The notes under the pieces were generated by a model. The model made no database searches. It saw only the letters and a list, made by a program, of their open reading frames with translations, and was not told the origin of the DNA. A stretch of 64,000 bases of DNA, from contig CAWGOT010000001.1 of NCBI GenBank assembly GCA_963824275.1, forward strand, positions 742,411-806,410, given 5' to 3'. A program made the position numbers and the translations under genes. The stretch comes from JANXQG01 sp963824275 (GTDB taxonomy: Bacteria > Planctomycetota > Planctomycetia > Pirellulales > Thermoguttaceae). Positions 1-12,600 of the stretch are shown one piece after another (the first letter of the stretch is position 1; the number at the start of each line of letters is the position of its first letter).

Positions 1-3000
1 TTGGGAATGTAGCCGCCCACGAGCGCCAGATTGAGGGTCCCGCCCAGCACCGCGTTGCCGGCAACCACGAGCTTTCCGAACTGGCTCAAGCCGCCGAATT
101 CAATGTCGAGAACGCCTGCTGGTGCTCCGGTCTCGGGGTCGGCCGAGGTTTGAGTGTAGTTGGTGATCGAAAGCGTGCCGGTTCCCGGGTCGATCGTGCC
201 GGAGTTGGTCAAATTGGCCTGGATGCCAAGGCTGCCGCCGCCGGGGTTCGTGATCTTGCCCAGGTTGACGATGCCCGCCTGCGACTCGATGTAACTGTGC
301 AGGCCGTCCTGGACCGTGAGGTCCTGTCCGAAGGTGAGCGGGTCGTTGCTCGCATCTAAGAGCACGTCGCCGGCGTTGTCCTGGCCGAACTGGATTGTGC
401 CCGAGCCGTCGATCGTCTGGGCGATGTTGTCCATGGGGCTGCCGAAAAGGAGGTCGCCGGCGTTGGTCGTGTCGGAGGCCCCGCCCAGTTCGATGAGGCC
501 ATTGACCGTCAACCCGTTGAGTACGGTCGCGTAGGCGCCGAGAATTTCTCCGTTGTGAACTTGCCCGGGTATTGCGTCATGTCCAGCGTGCCGTTCAAGG
601 TCACCCCGTCCAGCGTGCCGCCCTGGAGCGTGGCCACGAGGTCGTTCGTGCCGTCGGTGGTAATGCTACCTTGGGAGATTGTGCCGCCGTCCAGCAGCAA
701 TGGGCCCGTCGAGTCGCCCAGGACCAGGATGCCTTCGCTCAGCGGATTGTCGTCCTTGCTGTTGTCCAGCGTTCCCGTCAGGTTGACCGTAGCGCCTGCC
801 GCAACGTCAAAGTTGTCGAACGCATCGCTGATGAAGGTCCCGCCCAGGTTGACGACAGCGCCTTTGGCAATCGAAATCGTGCCCGTATTGGCCCACGCGC
901 CCTGGAAAGTGACGGGGTAAATGCTGCTGATGTCGATGGCGCCGTTATTGGTCACGCCGTCGAGCGTGCCCCCGCCGACATTCGTCACGCCGTCGAGCGT
1001 GCTCCCGCCGTTGGCCAAAAGCGCGCTGCCCGCAATCGTGCCCCCGTCGATGCGGCCGCCCGACAAGTACCAACTGCCCGCGCTGCTGGTGACCGTGGGG
1101 GTGAACGTGAGGGTCCGGCCCGTATTGTTCACGGTGCCGCTCAAGTAGACGGTGTCGCTGCCCAGATTGAGCTTTGCGAGGTTGTTCACGCTCGGATCGT
1201 AGGTCAGATAGCCGCCCAGGTCGACCGTGCAGTTATTGGTCACGATGGTCCCGTTGTTGACCCAGGCATCGCTGCCGGCGTTGGGGTCATTGCTCGCCAC
1301 GTTCCAGTCGTCGCCCAGGGTCAGACTGCTGTTGTTGACCGTGATCGTGCCGTTGTTGACCCAGTTGCCTTCCAGGTCCAGGGCAGCGTAGCCGCCGTCA
1401 TTGACTTCGATCGTGCCGTTCAGCACGCCCCCGTCGATCTCGCCCATCTCCGTTTCGGCGACGGCAGGGGTCGCAGAGCCCAGTACGCCGATGGCCGTAT
1501 TCTGGCTCACGATGGCGTTGGCGAGCACCCCGCCATTCAGACTCACGCTGCCGTACTCCTGCAAGGCGAAATCGACCTTGCCCGGAACGTTGAAGGCGCC
1601 GGCGCGCCGCTGCCGGAGAGATCGAGGGTGCCGTCGTCCAGGTCCAAGGTGTCGTTCTGGCCCGTGACGGTCAGGCTGCTGATCGTGTCGTCGGCCTCGT
1701 CATCATGATCGATGTCCGCGTTGGGGAGATCGACCACGACATTATCCAGGGGTCCAGGCAAGATGTTCTGGGAGACATTCTGAACCTTGGGATCGATTGT
1801 AGACCAGTTGCCGGCCTGATCCCAGTTGTAATCGCCCGCGTCATCCGGCCCGGCGTCGCCGGTCCAGTAGATGGTGCCCGCGGTCGTGCTCGGGGCGGGA
1901 CCCAGGTCGTCGATCATGTTCTGGGAAGTCGAAAGCAGCGTAAAATTGCCGTCTGGGAAGTCGGCCGTCGGCGCCGCATCGATTGCCGTATCGAAGGCTT
2001 CCAGATCGCCGATGGCTTGCGACTGGTTCTCTAGGGACAAATCGTTGATGGCCGCATCCAGATCGCCGGCGAGCGAATCGGCCACGCCCTGGTCGTCAAC
2101 GAACTCGGGAAAGAGCAATTCGCTGATGTCCACGGTCGTGGCAGGCGGAGGGCTGGGGCCGCCCGGTGGCGCCGGAACGGGAGGAGGGGCATCGATTTTC
2201 AACAGCGGAATGACGTTGTCCTGGTACCACGGCCGGACGTCGTTATGGCCCAGCCCCAAGGAGCTCAGGTTGTATTCGTTGGTGACGGTCGCCTGCGGAT
2301 CCGAAATCGTCACCTGGGACGGAACGCCCCACTCGTTGATATAAGCCTCCATGGGATTCGCCTGAAGCGAAGCAGGCGAGAGGGCAGCGATGGAATTCTG
2401 CTGATAATAGATGTCCGTCTGGTTCACGCGGCCGGCAACGGTGATCGGCGGATCGTTATAGTTCTGCCCGATAACCTCGTTGAGGAGGATCGCCTCCAAG
2501 CCAACCACCGGTATGCCCGTAGTGACCAGGCTGACCTCGTCGGCGGTATCGGCATTGGCAGGGTGGGGGTCGAGCAGAGTCAGGCCAAAATAGCCCTCCT
2601 GCAGCGCGTCTGGAGCCGACGACAGTTGGCTGACCAGATCCTGCATCGCCCAACCAACCACCGAGGTTCCGCGACTGTGGCCGATGAGCTGCACGTCGAT
2701 GACGTCATTTCCTGTTACCTTGGACTGCAGACCGTTGGCCTGGCCGAGGATCTGCGCATAGAGGTTGTTCCCGGCCAGAACCGCCTGGCCGGGAAGCGGG
2801 GTGGAGGCGTTCCAGTCCAGCGGCTCCACGGAATCGTAGCCGATGCCCTGCAGTTCTTTCACCATGTCCTGCACCCACTGCGGCTTGACGATTATTCCGA
2901 ACCCTGGTGAAACGTCTGCAATGACGAAGATCCGGAAGGAAGCTTGGCTCTCGTCGATGGTCACGTTGCCCGGCAGCGTGTGTTGCGGATCAGCAACGGC

Positions 3001-3405
3001 CAGCACATAGGGGAGCGTCGGGTCGGGCGCGAGAGGCTCGACCGGGGCCGACGGCTCGCCCGGCGCAGGGCTGGCAAGGTCGATCGTGATGTTGTGCGGC
3101 CCTGCACTCAGGTCGGTGACCATATAGGGCGCCCCAACCGCGACGTTGTTCTGGTCCGTGCTGCTGAAGGTGGACTGGTCGGAGCGGTAAATCTGAATGG
3201 CAAAGGGCTGCGTCAAGTTGGAAGTCGTGATCGCATAATTGACGATCGCCTCTCGCGAGTCGGTCGTCCGCACGGAGTCAAGAATGATGACGGCCGGCGC
3301 CAGCCGGTCCTCAAGGACCTCGAACTGACGCGGCGCGCGAGGCCTCAATTTGACCCTCTTCCGCGCTTTCCGCGTGGGAAGCCCTTCGAGAAAACTGAAT
3401 GCCAT
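1..3405 (-). CDS. Giant surface protein 1: LEDRLAPA N-terminus, GHSRG hydrolase-like domain, beta-repeats (partial, frameshifted)
   Basis: The protein starts at the ATG ending at 3405 and runs off the left edge, so the C-terminus is missing. Residues 1-40 are basic and hold FEVLEDRLAPA, the N-terminal motif of giant planctomycete exported proteins. Residues ~150-400 resemble an alpha/beta hydrolase: IGHSRGTS puts a candidate nucleophile at Ser244, with candidate acid Asp279 (LLDPHP) and base His387 (LGLGHNDV). A proline-rich linker, a YWTGDAG...NW module (~residue 555) and repeated beta-strand motifs (NNGTI, GTLDGVT, GTLDNS) follow, typical of beta-helical surface proteins. The reading frame breaks near 1560-1600 and 510-545 while homology to the paralogue at 3663-17865 continues, so these are probably sequence errors. 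The N-terminal ~600 residues and ~50 bp of leader match that paralogue closely. Hydrolase activity is inferred, not demonstrated. Confidence 0.8.
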
Positions 3406-3662
3406 GAACGCACTATCCTCTCTGCGCAGCGCCCGCGCCTTGATGGGAGCTAGACAGGAGTCAAGAAATTACGCGAAGAATCTTACGCAGGCAAAATGCA
3501 GAGGTCAATTTAGGGAAATGGCAAATTGGCAGGATTCCGGGACGTGCGGAATTTCTGCGGCGAATTTCCGCATATGTGGCCACGTGCGAACGTCATTCGA
3601 GATCAGCCGAACCATCGTTGGTGCCAAACTCGGGGAACCCCGGAACCGACTCGGCCAGCGGC

Positions 3663-6600
3663 TTAGCCGCCGCCCCACGTGCCGACCAGGCTCAACACGT
3701 AGTCCGTGGCGGCGGTTTTGTTTTGCGTGTTGACGTTGCCCTGGGCAACTTGGCTGCCGTCGGCAGTCACGGCGCCAAAATCGGCTGCCTCGTCGTTGAA
3801 GCTGCTGCCATAAAGCTCGGCGATCGCCGCGTCCGTGTTCAGCGTGTTGTTGCCGGTCGAGCCGTACAGATAGGCCGCGTCGCTGGCCTCCGTCTTGGGA
3901 TTGGAATCGGAAGTCGCATAGCCGAAGATCGTGCCGAAGCCCAGCGCCGAGTTGGCATACGAAACCGGGGTATTGCCGCCGCCGCTGCTGCTGGGGTAGC
4001 TGTAGCTGCCGAACATGCCCGCCGACTGCACCGTGGTGCTCTTGGCATAGACCGCGTAATCGCCGTAGGCATAGTACGTGTCGCTGCCGCTGAGCGTACT
4101 CGGCGAGCCGTAGAAATAGGCCGCGTCGTTGGCGGCGTTGTACCCCGTTCCCACGTTCGTGGTGAAGCCGTTGGCCGAGTTGGCGTAGGAGACCGTGCCG
4201 CTGACGCCGCCGGTGGTGGAGCTGTAGCTGCCGTACATCCCCGCCGAAGGCCCGCTGATGCCGCTGTCCTGGGCGTAGGCGTAGAACGTGTCGCTGTCAC
4301 CGCCGGTGCCCGGCGAGCCGTAGAAATAGGCCGCATCGGCGCCGCTGTTGCTCGAGTTCCCGATGCTCGTGTCGAAGCCGTTGGCCAGGTCGGCATACGC
4401 GCCGAAACCGGCGTAGCTGCCGAACATGCCCGCCGACGGCCCGTTGAAGTTGCTGCTTATGAAATCCGCGTAGGCATAGTACGTATCGTTGCCCGGCGAG
4501 TCGTAGAAATAGGCCGTGTCGTTGCTGCCGTTGCCGGGGGTCGCAAAGGCCACGTTCGTGCCGAAGCCGCTGGCCGAGTTGGCGTAGCCGCTGCCGTACA
4601 TCCCAGCCGACGGCCCGGGTATCGTGCTGTTCTTGACGTAGGCGTCGGCATAGAACGTGCTCTGGCCCGGCGCATCGTAGAAATAGGCCGTGTCGCTGCC
4701 GCCATTGGTCGACTCGCCAATGTTGCTGGCGAAGCCGTTGGCCAGATTGGCATACGCGCCGAAACCGGCGTAACTGCCGTACATCCCCGCCGATGGACCG
4801 CTGGGGTTGCTGCTGACGTAGTCGGCGAAATCCCCGTAGGCATAGTAGACGTCGTTGCCCGGCGAGTCGTAGAAATAGGCCGTGCCGATGGCGGTCGGAG
4901 TTTGCACAGCGGTGCGGGCCCGATCGGGGTTCCCGCTCGCGCTGGGCGCATAATTGCCGACGTTGATGGCGAAGCCCGTGGCCGCATTGGAGTACCCGCC
5001 GCCGTAGCTGCCGAACATGCCCGCCGAGGGCTCGACGCTGTTGCCGTTCTTGAGATAGGCGTAGGCGTAGTAGGTGTCGTTGCCCGCGGCGCCGTAGAAA
5101 TAGGCCGTATCGCTCGTATTTTGTAGCGTGTTGCCGACGTTCGTGGCAAAGCCGGTGGCCGCATTGGCATAGTTCACGGTGCCCGCACTGCCCGTGTAGC
5201 TGCCGAGCATGCCTGCCGTATGCGGGCCGTTGGAGCCGTACTCGGCGTTGGCATAGAACGTGTCGCTGCCCGTGGAGCCGTAGAAATAGGCCACGTCGCC
5301 GGCGTGGTTCGAATACCCGATATTGGTGCTGAAGCCGTTGGCCGTGTTGGCGTAGCCGGTGCCGTACATGCCGGCCGAGGGTTGGGCGGCGGCGCCGCTG
5401 TTGTAGGCGGCGTTGTCGGCGTCGGCATAGTAGGTGTTGTCGCCCGTATTGACGCCCCGCACCGTGTAGAACTGGGCGATGTCGCCCGCATAGCCGTTGG
5501 CGACGATCGAGGTCATGCCGCTGACCGAGACCGCGAAGTCCTGATTGGTATTGTTGAGTTGCCCAGTGCCGTTGATATAGAGCAGGGCGCTGTTGCCGCC
5601 CGCGGGACTGCCGGTCAAGGTGGCCGTGTCGCTGCCGCCCCCGCCCTGGAAGACGTAATTCGTGAACTCGCCCGTGGGACTGAAGGTGTGATTCTCGCCG
5701 TTGAGCAAGACGTTGATCATGGTTCCATTGTCGGCATCGGCATTGAAAACAAACTGATCGTTGCCCGGCGTGCCGTCGACGGTGAGCGTCGTGCCGGGCG
5801 TGAAGAGCACGTCGTCCAAAAAAGCGGTCTGGGGCGTGGTGCCGGAGACTTGGGAATAGGTCCAGGTATAGACGTGCGTTCCGGGGGAGACCCAGTAGAA
5901 CGACTCCTGCCAGCCCACCGTGCCCGTCCAGGTCTCGACGGGCTGCTGGCCGCTGTCCACGTAAAACGACAGCACGCCGTCATTGGCGTTCGAAGAGACA
6001 TTTCGCCAGAAGGAGAACTCGCCGCCGACGGCCTCGGTGAGGGTGATGCTCAGCGTACACGTGCTCCCTGCGCCGATCGCCCCGGACTGGGCGGCGAAAC
6101 CGCTCGGGGCTGCGCTATTCGTTTGCACCGACCAGTTGGCCGCCGACGGCCCTGTGGTGGACAATTGCCAGGGCCAGGTGTTGAAATTGTCGGACGCGAA
6201 CTGCTCGGAGAACGCCCCCACGGCGATGTCCTGCGCCTCCAGGGAGTTCGTGCCCGCCGATGGCAAGGTCAACGATACTGGAAAACCGGAGGCGTCGATC
6301 GTCCCGCCGTTGAGCGTCAAGGCGTTGGCCGAGGAATAATCCAGGTCGGACGTGCTCTGTCCCGTCGCCACCGTGTAGAGGAACGTAAGCGTCGAGGTGC
6401 CGCTCCCGCTGGAGTAGCTGGCCGTCGCGCCGGTGCCCGCGTTGAGGGCCAACTGCGGCGTCCCCGTAACCGTGACCGCTTCGATGAAGGTGACCGTGAT
6501 CGGGACCGTGGTCCCCACTCCATAAACTCCATAGGCCGGCGAGGATACGATCGGCGCGGGCGGGGCATTGCTGACCGCGAGCGTCAGGATGCCGGAGTCG

Positions 6601-9600
6601 TACGAGGGCGTGAGGAACTTGCCATTGCTGAGAACGCTGCTCGGTTCCGAGGCGAAGTTGCCGGATTCCGAGGCAAACGTCAGGATCGGGAACGAGTCGT
6701 TGGTGTTGGGCGCATAACCGTTGAGCACGGATACGTTCAGGGTCCCGCCAAGTGTGGCGCTGCCCGAAATCGCGAGCTGGCTGTAGTCGCCAAGTCCGCC
6801 CAGAAGAATGTCGAGGGTTCCCGCCGAGTTCTGTGTGTAATTGCCCTGCACGGTCAGCGTGCCGGGGGCGTCCCCTGGCAAGACATCGCCTGCGTTGGTC
6901 AGGTTGGCCTGGACCGTGCCGGTGCCGTTCAAGGTGCCGCCGTCCAGGTTAAAGTCAGCGGCGATAAGCGTGCCGTCCACCGTGGTAGTGCCGGCCGATT
7001 GTGTGTAGTCCGCGGTTTCCGTGCTAAAGGTTGCGCCGCTGCCGACCGTCACGGAACCGGCATTGGAAAAGCCGCTCTGGTCCTCGAGGTCAAGCATGCC
7101 CCCACGCGTGTCCTGCTCGATCGTGCCCTGGTTGTCGATGGCCGCGTAGGAGTCAATGTAGCCGAGCAGTCCGCCCTGGACCGTGATGTTCGCACCAAGG
7201 GTAAGCGTCCCGTTGCCCTCGTAGTCCAGCGTGTCGCCGGATTTATCCTGGCCGAATTGGATGACGCCCGTGCCGTCGATGGATTCCGGTGCATCCGAAT
7301 AGGGGCCACCGAGGTCAAGATTGAGACTGGCGTTGTGGGTGGTGCCGGCGGCCCCGCCCAGATCGATCGTTCCGTTGAGGGTAAAGCTCTCGGTAACGTA
7401 AGCCGTGGCATTCGAAAACCGTGTCATGTCCAGGACGCCGTCGAGTTGCACGCCGTTTAGCGTTCCGCCCTGCAGCGTGGCCACCAGGTCGTCGCTGCTG
7501 ATGGTTGTGACGACCTCCTGATAGAGCAGCCCGCCTGACAGGAAAAGGGGACCTGTCAGGCTGCCCAGGGCCAGGAGACCGCCGCTGCTGGGGTTGTCCG
7601 CAATGCTGTTGTCGAGTGTGCCCGTCAGGTTGACGGTGTCATCCGCGAGGCTTTGGCCGGCCGCTTGCTGGTCGGCCACGATAGCGTCGAAAGTATCGGC
7701 GGTGAAGACCCCGCCCAGGTTGACTGTGCAGTCGCCCGAGAAGACGATCGTGCCCGGAGTGACCCAGGTATATTCTGCAGCCGAGGAGTCGGTCGGCAAA
7801 ACGTTGACCGTGGCCCCCAAGGTCACCGTCGAGGCGTCGGCGGTAATGGCGCCTTGATTTGTCCATTGCCCCAACAGGCTGAGCGTCGCGCCGGTTGCGC
7901 GAATCAGGCCCGAGGCGGTGTTGGTCCACGCCGTTTCCTGCACCGTTGCATTAACGCCGTTGCCTACGGTGACCGTACTATCGTTGACGAATGCCGGACC
8001 CTCAATATCGAAAACGCCGCCGCTCCGGCTGTCCTCGATCGCGCCCAGGTTGGCGAGCTGCCCCAGGCCCTCGTCGATCTCGTTGAAGGACGCTTCGGCA
8101 GAGATCGTGATGACAGGATCAAAAGTAACCGTCCCGGAAGTGGTCAGCAAGTAGTCTCCCGTGGTCAGGATCTCGGTGTCGTAACCACTCAAGTGGATGG
8201 TGGCGTCGCTGACCAGAGTCCCGACGCCAACCGCCTGGGAGTTGTTGGCGTCGAAGTCGAGCGTGGCGTACTCGCCGGAAACACTCAGGTCGTTGTTGAG
8301 TGTCAGCCCGTCGACGATGGTAACGGTCGCGAATTCCGCCGACATATCCAGCGTGCCGTCCAATGTCACTCCGTACAACACGCCACCGCCCACGCCCACG
8401 TTGTCTTCGTCTTGCACATTCTGGTAGTTGCTCGCCGTGGCAACCAGCGAGGCGGCAGTCGCATCAATCGTGCCATCGTAAATCCGCCCTCCGTCAAGGT
8501 ACCAGTTCCCCGTTTTGCTGGTCACGCCCGGGGTCAGCGTCAGCACTCCGCCGGTTGATGGGTTATCCGCAGGGCTATTGTCCAGGGTGCCGATCAAGTA
8601 GACGGTGTTTTGGCTCAGATCGAGCGTGGCGATGTTCCGCGCGCTAGCGACCATGCTCAGCCAGCCGCCCAGATAAACGTTGGCGCTCTTGGTCGTGATG
8701 GCGCCGTTGTTGACCCAAATGTCATCGATCCCAAGGTAGTGATAGCCGTAGGCATAGAGTCCACCAGCGGTGGGGAACCCCCAGTCGTCCCAGTTGTCGC
8801 CCAAGTAAAGGGTCGTGCCGTTGGCGGCAGTCACGGCGCCTTCGTTGGCCCAAGCGCCTCCCATCTCGATGGTCCCGCTCGTGACCTGGATGCTTCCAGT
8901 CTGGTCATTGGTCCAGCTAACCAGAGTGACCTCGGGATAATAAGACGGCAGAAATGGGTTATACTCGTCGAAGTCGATGTCCCAGTGCGCCGCCGGCGGT
9001 CTCTTCGATCGTGCCCTGGTTGTCGATCGGCCCGTTGATGGCACAAGTGACCCCGGAACCGGGGCCTACAATCGTAATTCCGGATCCAATCGTGAGCGGG
9101 GAGATGGCCGGGTAATAACCTTCCTCGACGGAAGTCGAGCTATCGTAATCGCTGGATGCAACGTCGATCGCCCCGCCGCTGCCGAAGACGATCGTTCCGC
9201 TGCCGGAGAGAGTCTGCCCAAACGGCCCACTCTTGGCAGGATGGACGAAATACAATGTGCAGCGTGCGTTCAGGCTGGTGCCGTCAAGTTCCAGGGTCGT
9301 ATTGAGAGTCAAGTTGTTGACGATGGTGAGGCCATAGAACTGGTACTGCGACGCACTAAGCACGGACATGTTCAGCGTGCCGTCGAGGGTTACGCCGTCC
9401 AACACGCCGCTCATGTTCCCATTGGCGTCGTCGAAAGGTGACGTAAACCCGACGGCGTTGAGGACGGCGCCGCCGGAAGTGGTAATGGTGCCCTCGTAGA
9501 TGCGGCCGCCATTCAGGTTCCAGGTCCCGGTGCTGCTGGTGACGCCTGGTGCCAGGTCCAGGACACCGCCGGTGTCGGGATTGTCCGCCGGACTATCGTC

Positions 9601-12600
9601 GAGCGTGCCGTTGAGGAAGACGACGTTCTGGCTAAGGTCGAGCGTGGCAACGTTGTGTGCGCCGGGGTCCATGCTCAGCCAGCCGCCCAGGTAGACGTTG
9701 GCGTTGTTGGTCGTGATGGTCCCGTAGTTGACCCAGGCATCGCTGGTGATGGTGCCGTTGTCGACAAAGGCGCCGTTGTCACTGTTAACGTCGTAAGGGC
9801 TGGAGTTCAAATCATCGCCCAGCACGATCCTCGTGAAATTGCTTAGGCTTCCAGTTCCGGCCTCGACGACGTTGCCATCGGCGGTGATCGTCCCGTAGTT
9901 GGCCCAGCCGCCGCCCAACTCCAGCAGCCCGTCGGAAACGTCGTGAATCACGCCGGCAGCGTCGTTGCTCCATCGCATCAGGCCCAAGCTGGCGTACTGG
10001 TCAAAGTTGATGGCCAGAATACCGTTGGCGGTTTCTTCCTGGATAACGCCCTGGTTGTCGATCGGCCCGTTGATGGCGTTGGTTTCGCGCCGTCGGCAAT
10101 ATTTGGTTCGGCGGAGATGGTGATGCCGGATGCAAAAGTCACTATCTGGCTGCCCTGGTTGTCGATCGTATGCCGGCGCCGCTGAGGTGGATGGTGGCGC
10201 TGCTGGCAATGGTCCCCACGTTGACCGCCTGGGGATTCGTGTCGTTGAAATACAAATAGGTGTCGGAAGCGGAGAGGTAGACGTTGGCGTTCAAAGTCAG
10301 CCCGCCCAGGACGGTCACGTTGGTGCCGATCCGGAGAGGTTCAGGGCGCTGTCCAGCGTGCCGCTCACGACGGTCACGCTTGCCGAGCCCTGCGACATGT
10401 CCAGCGTGCCCTCGATAGTCACTTCCTCCAGCGTCCCGCCCGAGTAAGTGGCCGCCAGACCATCGCTGCCGGCGGTTGTCACCTGGCCCTGGTAAATCTC
10501 GCCGCCGGAAAGGTAAAGCGGGCCGGTCGCGGGCGCTGAGGGCCAATGTCCCCTGGGTGCTGGGGTTGTCCGCCGCGCTATTGTCGATCGTGCCGATCAG
10601 GCAGACCGTGTTCGCAGCCAGGTTCGAGGTAACGCCGCGATCCGCGAAGCTCCCCGCGAACTCGTCGGTCGTGAAGACGCCGCCCAGGCAAACGGTCGCA
10701 CCGGCCGCGATGGTGATCGTGCCGTGGTTCGTCCAGGCATAAGCGGCGGCAGCCGTTGAGGTCGGGTCGATGGCAATCGCACTCCCGAGGCTGATCGTGG
10801 AGGAGGAATCTGCGCTGATCGAGCCGTTGTTGGTCCAGTTGCCGTAGAGGTTCAGCGTCCCGCTGCTGGCCGCGATCGTGCCGTCGTTGACCCAGGTTGT
10901 GGCATTGATCGTAAGCTGGTCGCCGCTGGCTACGATGGCGCCCCGGTTGATGAACGGCCCGAAGTAAGACTCTTGCGGGAACGGGACGCTATCGAGCCCG
11001 TCGATGAGCTCGCCGCCGGAGATAGTGATGGCCGGGCTGAAGGTCACGGGCTGGCTGCTCTGGTTGAAGATGTTACCATACAGAATGGCGGCCTCGCTGA
11101 CGAGCGATCCGACGCCCACGGCTTGCGGATTGCTGTCGTCGAAGATCAGCCGCGAGTTGTTCAGTTCGAGGTCGGAATCGAGCGTGAGACCGCCCTGAAC
11201 TGCGACGCCCGCGTCGTCAAAAGGCACGCCGTCGAGCGTTACGCCGTCGAGCGTCACATCGACGGGCAGCGGTCCTCCGCCGGTGTAGTAGCCTCCGTAA
11301 ATGGTGGTGCTGTCGGCGGAAGTGATGACGCCCTCGTAAACCAGGCCGCCGAAAAACGTAATGCCGTTGGGCAAGGAATCCAGGTCGAATTTGCCGCCGC
11401 TGACCGAATTGTCCGCCTTGCTGTTGTCGAGCGAGCCGGTGTAGAGGATCTGGCGCTGCCGAGAACGGGCAGAAGGCTGTCGAAGGCGTCGGTGGTCATG
11501 ACGCCTCCCACTTCCACCGTGGCGCTGGAATTGATGGAGAGCGTGCCCTGGTTGCTCCACTGGTAGTCGGGAGCGGACGGATCGGTGGGGGCAATGCTGA
11601 TCGGGCTGCCCAGACCCAACGTGGAGCCGGCGTTAGCGATGATGGTTCCCTGGTTGGTCCAGCGGCCGGTCAGGTCCAGCGCCGAATTGGCCGCCACGTC
11701 CACGGTGCCGTCGATCACGCAGTCATCGAGCGCGCCGGCGGTGTAGTAGTCGGCATCCGCGTTGATCTCCGTGTCTCCGGTTATCGTGGCGCTGCGGAGG
11801 ATGCTGCCTCCCAGTGCGACGCTGTCTCCCGCTTGATCGACCTGAAACGCACCGGGCGAACCGCCGCCGGAGAGATCGAGCGTGCCCGCGTTGAGGTCGA
11901 GAGCCACGTTCTGACCCGTGACCTTCAGGCTGCGGATCGTATCGACCCCGGAATGATCGATCGTCTGCCCGCTGAGGTCAATGACCACGTTGTCCTGAAC
12001 GCCGGGAAGGAGACTTTGGGGGACGTTGTGTACCGCCGGATCGACGGAGGACCAATTGCCCGGATCGTCCCAGTCGCTGTCGCCGGCGTCGCCGGTCCAG
12101 TAAACAGTTGAGACTGCGGTGCCGGCCGGGGCGACCAAGAGAGTCAGGCCCCCATTGTCATTGACGAATGGGGCGAAGGAATCGCCGTTGCCGAGACTTG
12201 GCAGGTTGATTGTCGCAAAAGTGTTGCTGAGCGAGCCGAGTATCTGGAACGAATCGCCTGCTTGTGGCAGGAAGCCGTTGACCAGGGCAATGTCGAGCGT
12301 GCCGCCCGCATCGATTCCGCCCAGGATCTGGCCGACCTGTTTCGTGCCGGCGATGTTGATGTCGAGGATTCCCGCCGCAGTCTGCGTGTAGCCGCCGACG
12401 GTCAACGCGCCGGGGGCGTTAGTGCCGTCGCCCGGGGAAACCGTGGCAGCATTGGTCAAGTCGGCATTAATCGTGCCGGTGCCGTTGAGCAAGCCGCCGT
12501 TGAGATCGAGATTGTCCGCGCTCAGCGTGCCATCCACGGTGGTCGTGCCGCCGGATTGCGTGTATTCTCCGCTAGACCCCGGGGCAAAACCGTTCAGAAT

